Source: Zopfochytrium polystomum
Lineage: Eukaryota > Chytridiomycota > Chytridiomycetes > Chytridiales > Chytridiaceae
Direction: 5' to 3'
Assembly: GCA_025765615.1 (NCBI GenBank)
Contig: JAIVFJ010000414.1
Coordinates: forward strand, 1 to 44,681
Length of the DNA: 44,681 nucleotides
The translations under genes were made by a program, and so were the position numbers. How positions within the stretch are numbered: the stretch's first letter is position 1; each line of letters opens with the position of its first letter. This document shows positions 44,170 to 44,681 of the stretch, in pieces. Below the pieces are notes generated by a model that worked only from the letters and a program-made list of their open reading frames with translations, searched no databases and had not been told where the DNA came from.

Positions 44170-44681
44170 AACCAGCGCGCGGCCGGCGCCCTCCTGCTGG
44201 TCGCCAAGCTGCTTCTGGTCGTGCTCGCGCTGCTTGTCTTCGTCGACCAAGCCGCCGCCGCAGGTGCCTCCAGCGCGAAGAGCCTCCACGTCATGGGTGC
44301 CGACAAAACAGCGAAACCAGGCCGGCGGCGCCAGCATTAAGAAGGAGACTGTGGGAGGAGTGACGGTCCAGGTAACAACGTGTGACTTCGAGATAACCCC
44401 CTCCCCCCTTTGCTTCCCCCCTTATTGCTGAATCTTCATGAATCAGGTTGGAGAAAGATAAAGCTAGGGTATGACAACCGGGCCGACGTGTACAAGGCCT
44501 CCACCAATGGAAAAACAGAAGATGCTGTATACAAGAAGTATCAGCCCGGAAAATCGATGGGTCCACACGAGGTGGATGCAACCCGCAAAGGTTCGAATGG
44601 ATCGATGAGTGGAACGTTACCCCCGACCTCTACCCCTTCCCCCCGGCACACACACTCGTGGCTTTTGGTGCGCGCATCCTA
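44170..44681 (+). other. Possible 5' part of a gene running off the right edge
   Basis: A hydrophobic stretch GALLLVAKLLLVVLALLVFV (about 44185-44250) could be a signal or membrane anchor. A later frame, open to the window end from about 44454, reads KIKLGYDNRADVYKASTNGK and KKYQPGKSMGPHEVDATRKG. A GT...AG pair (44372 to 44447) separates them, but the phases do not join cleanly. No family is recognised. The 500 bp before it (43662-44169) show no supported gene. Confidence 0.25.

Overview
The window looks like nuclear DNA of a fungus, probably an early-diverging, GC-rich lineage of the chytrid type. The placement rests on intron-dense genes with short GT-AG introns, a fungal-style calcineurin A gene, an ESCRT-I VPS37 homologue, and a Tf1/sushi-like chromodomain LTR retrotransposon. 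No marker names the species. Several long GC-rich exons carry one-base frame breaks in homopolymers (PB1 gene, VPS37, fucosyltransferase, oxidoreductase, last calcineurin exon). This fits draft long-read indel errors better than wholesale gene death, so some broken genes here may be whole in the organism. Layout, left to right: a GA microsatellite; a PB1-domain protein on the minus strand (0.45-2.3 kb); a gene-poor stretch (2.8-6.4 kb); a complete 3,910-bp LTR retrotransposon (6,398-10,307) sitting one codon before the stop of a large unrecognised AT-richer gene (to 14.3 kb); gamma-glutamyltranspeptidase (15.9-17.9 kb); an intact seven-transmembrane (7TM) gene (18.1-19.6 kb); broken copies of both (20-21 kb); a GNAT acetyltransferase (21.3-22.6 kb); and two damaged tandem copies of the 7TM gene (23.0-26.1 kb). 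From 26.6 to 40.1 kb seven genes lie on the minus strand: calcineurin A, a fungal membrane protein, a probable mitochondrial membrane protein, a HAPSTR1-like protein, an acidic unknown, VPS37, and a MORN-repeat protein. A GT10-type fucosyltransferase and a zinc-type alcohol dehydrogenase/quinone oxidoreductase follow on the plus strand. The strongest observations concern the retrotransposon. Its LTRs look identical and are flanked by a 5-bp duplication. Its U3 carries a long, perfectly phased heat-shock-element array upstream of a TATA box. Its primer-binding site is an 11-nt complement of its own predicted mRNA 5' end, as in Tf1-type self-priming. Gag and Pol are joined by a canonical -1 slippery heptamer followed after 5 nt by an 8-bp stem. 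Yet Pol runs straight from protease to integrase with no reverse transcriptase or RNase H, and the protease active-site Asp is Asn. It therefore looks like a recently moved, trans-dependent, possibly heat-responsive element. The second strong observation is a 5-nt microexon, with a 17-nt and a 29-nt exon, kept at the same place and phase in three 7TM paralogues.
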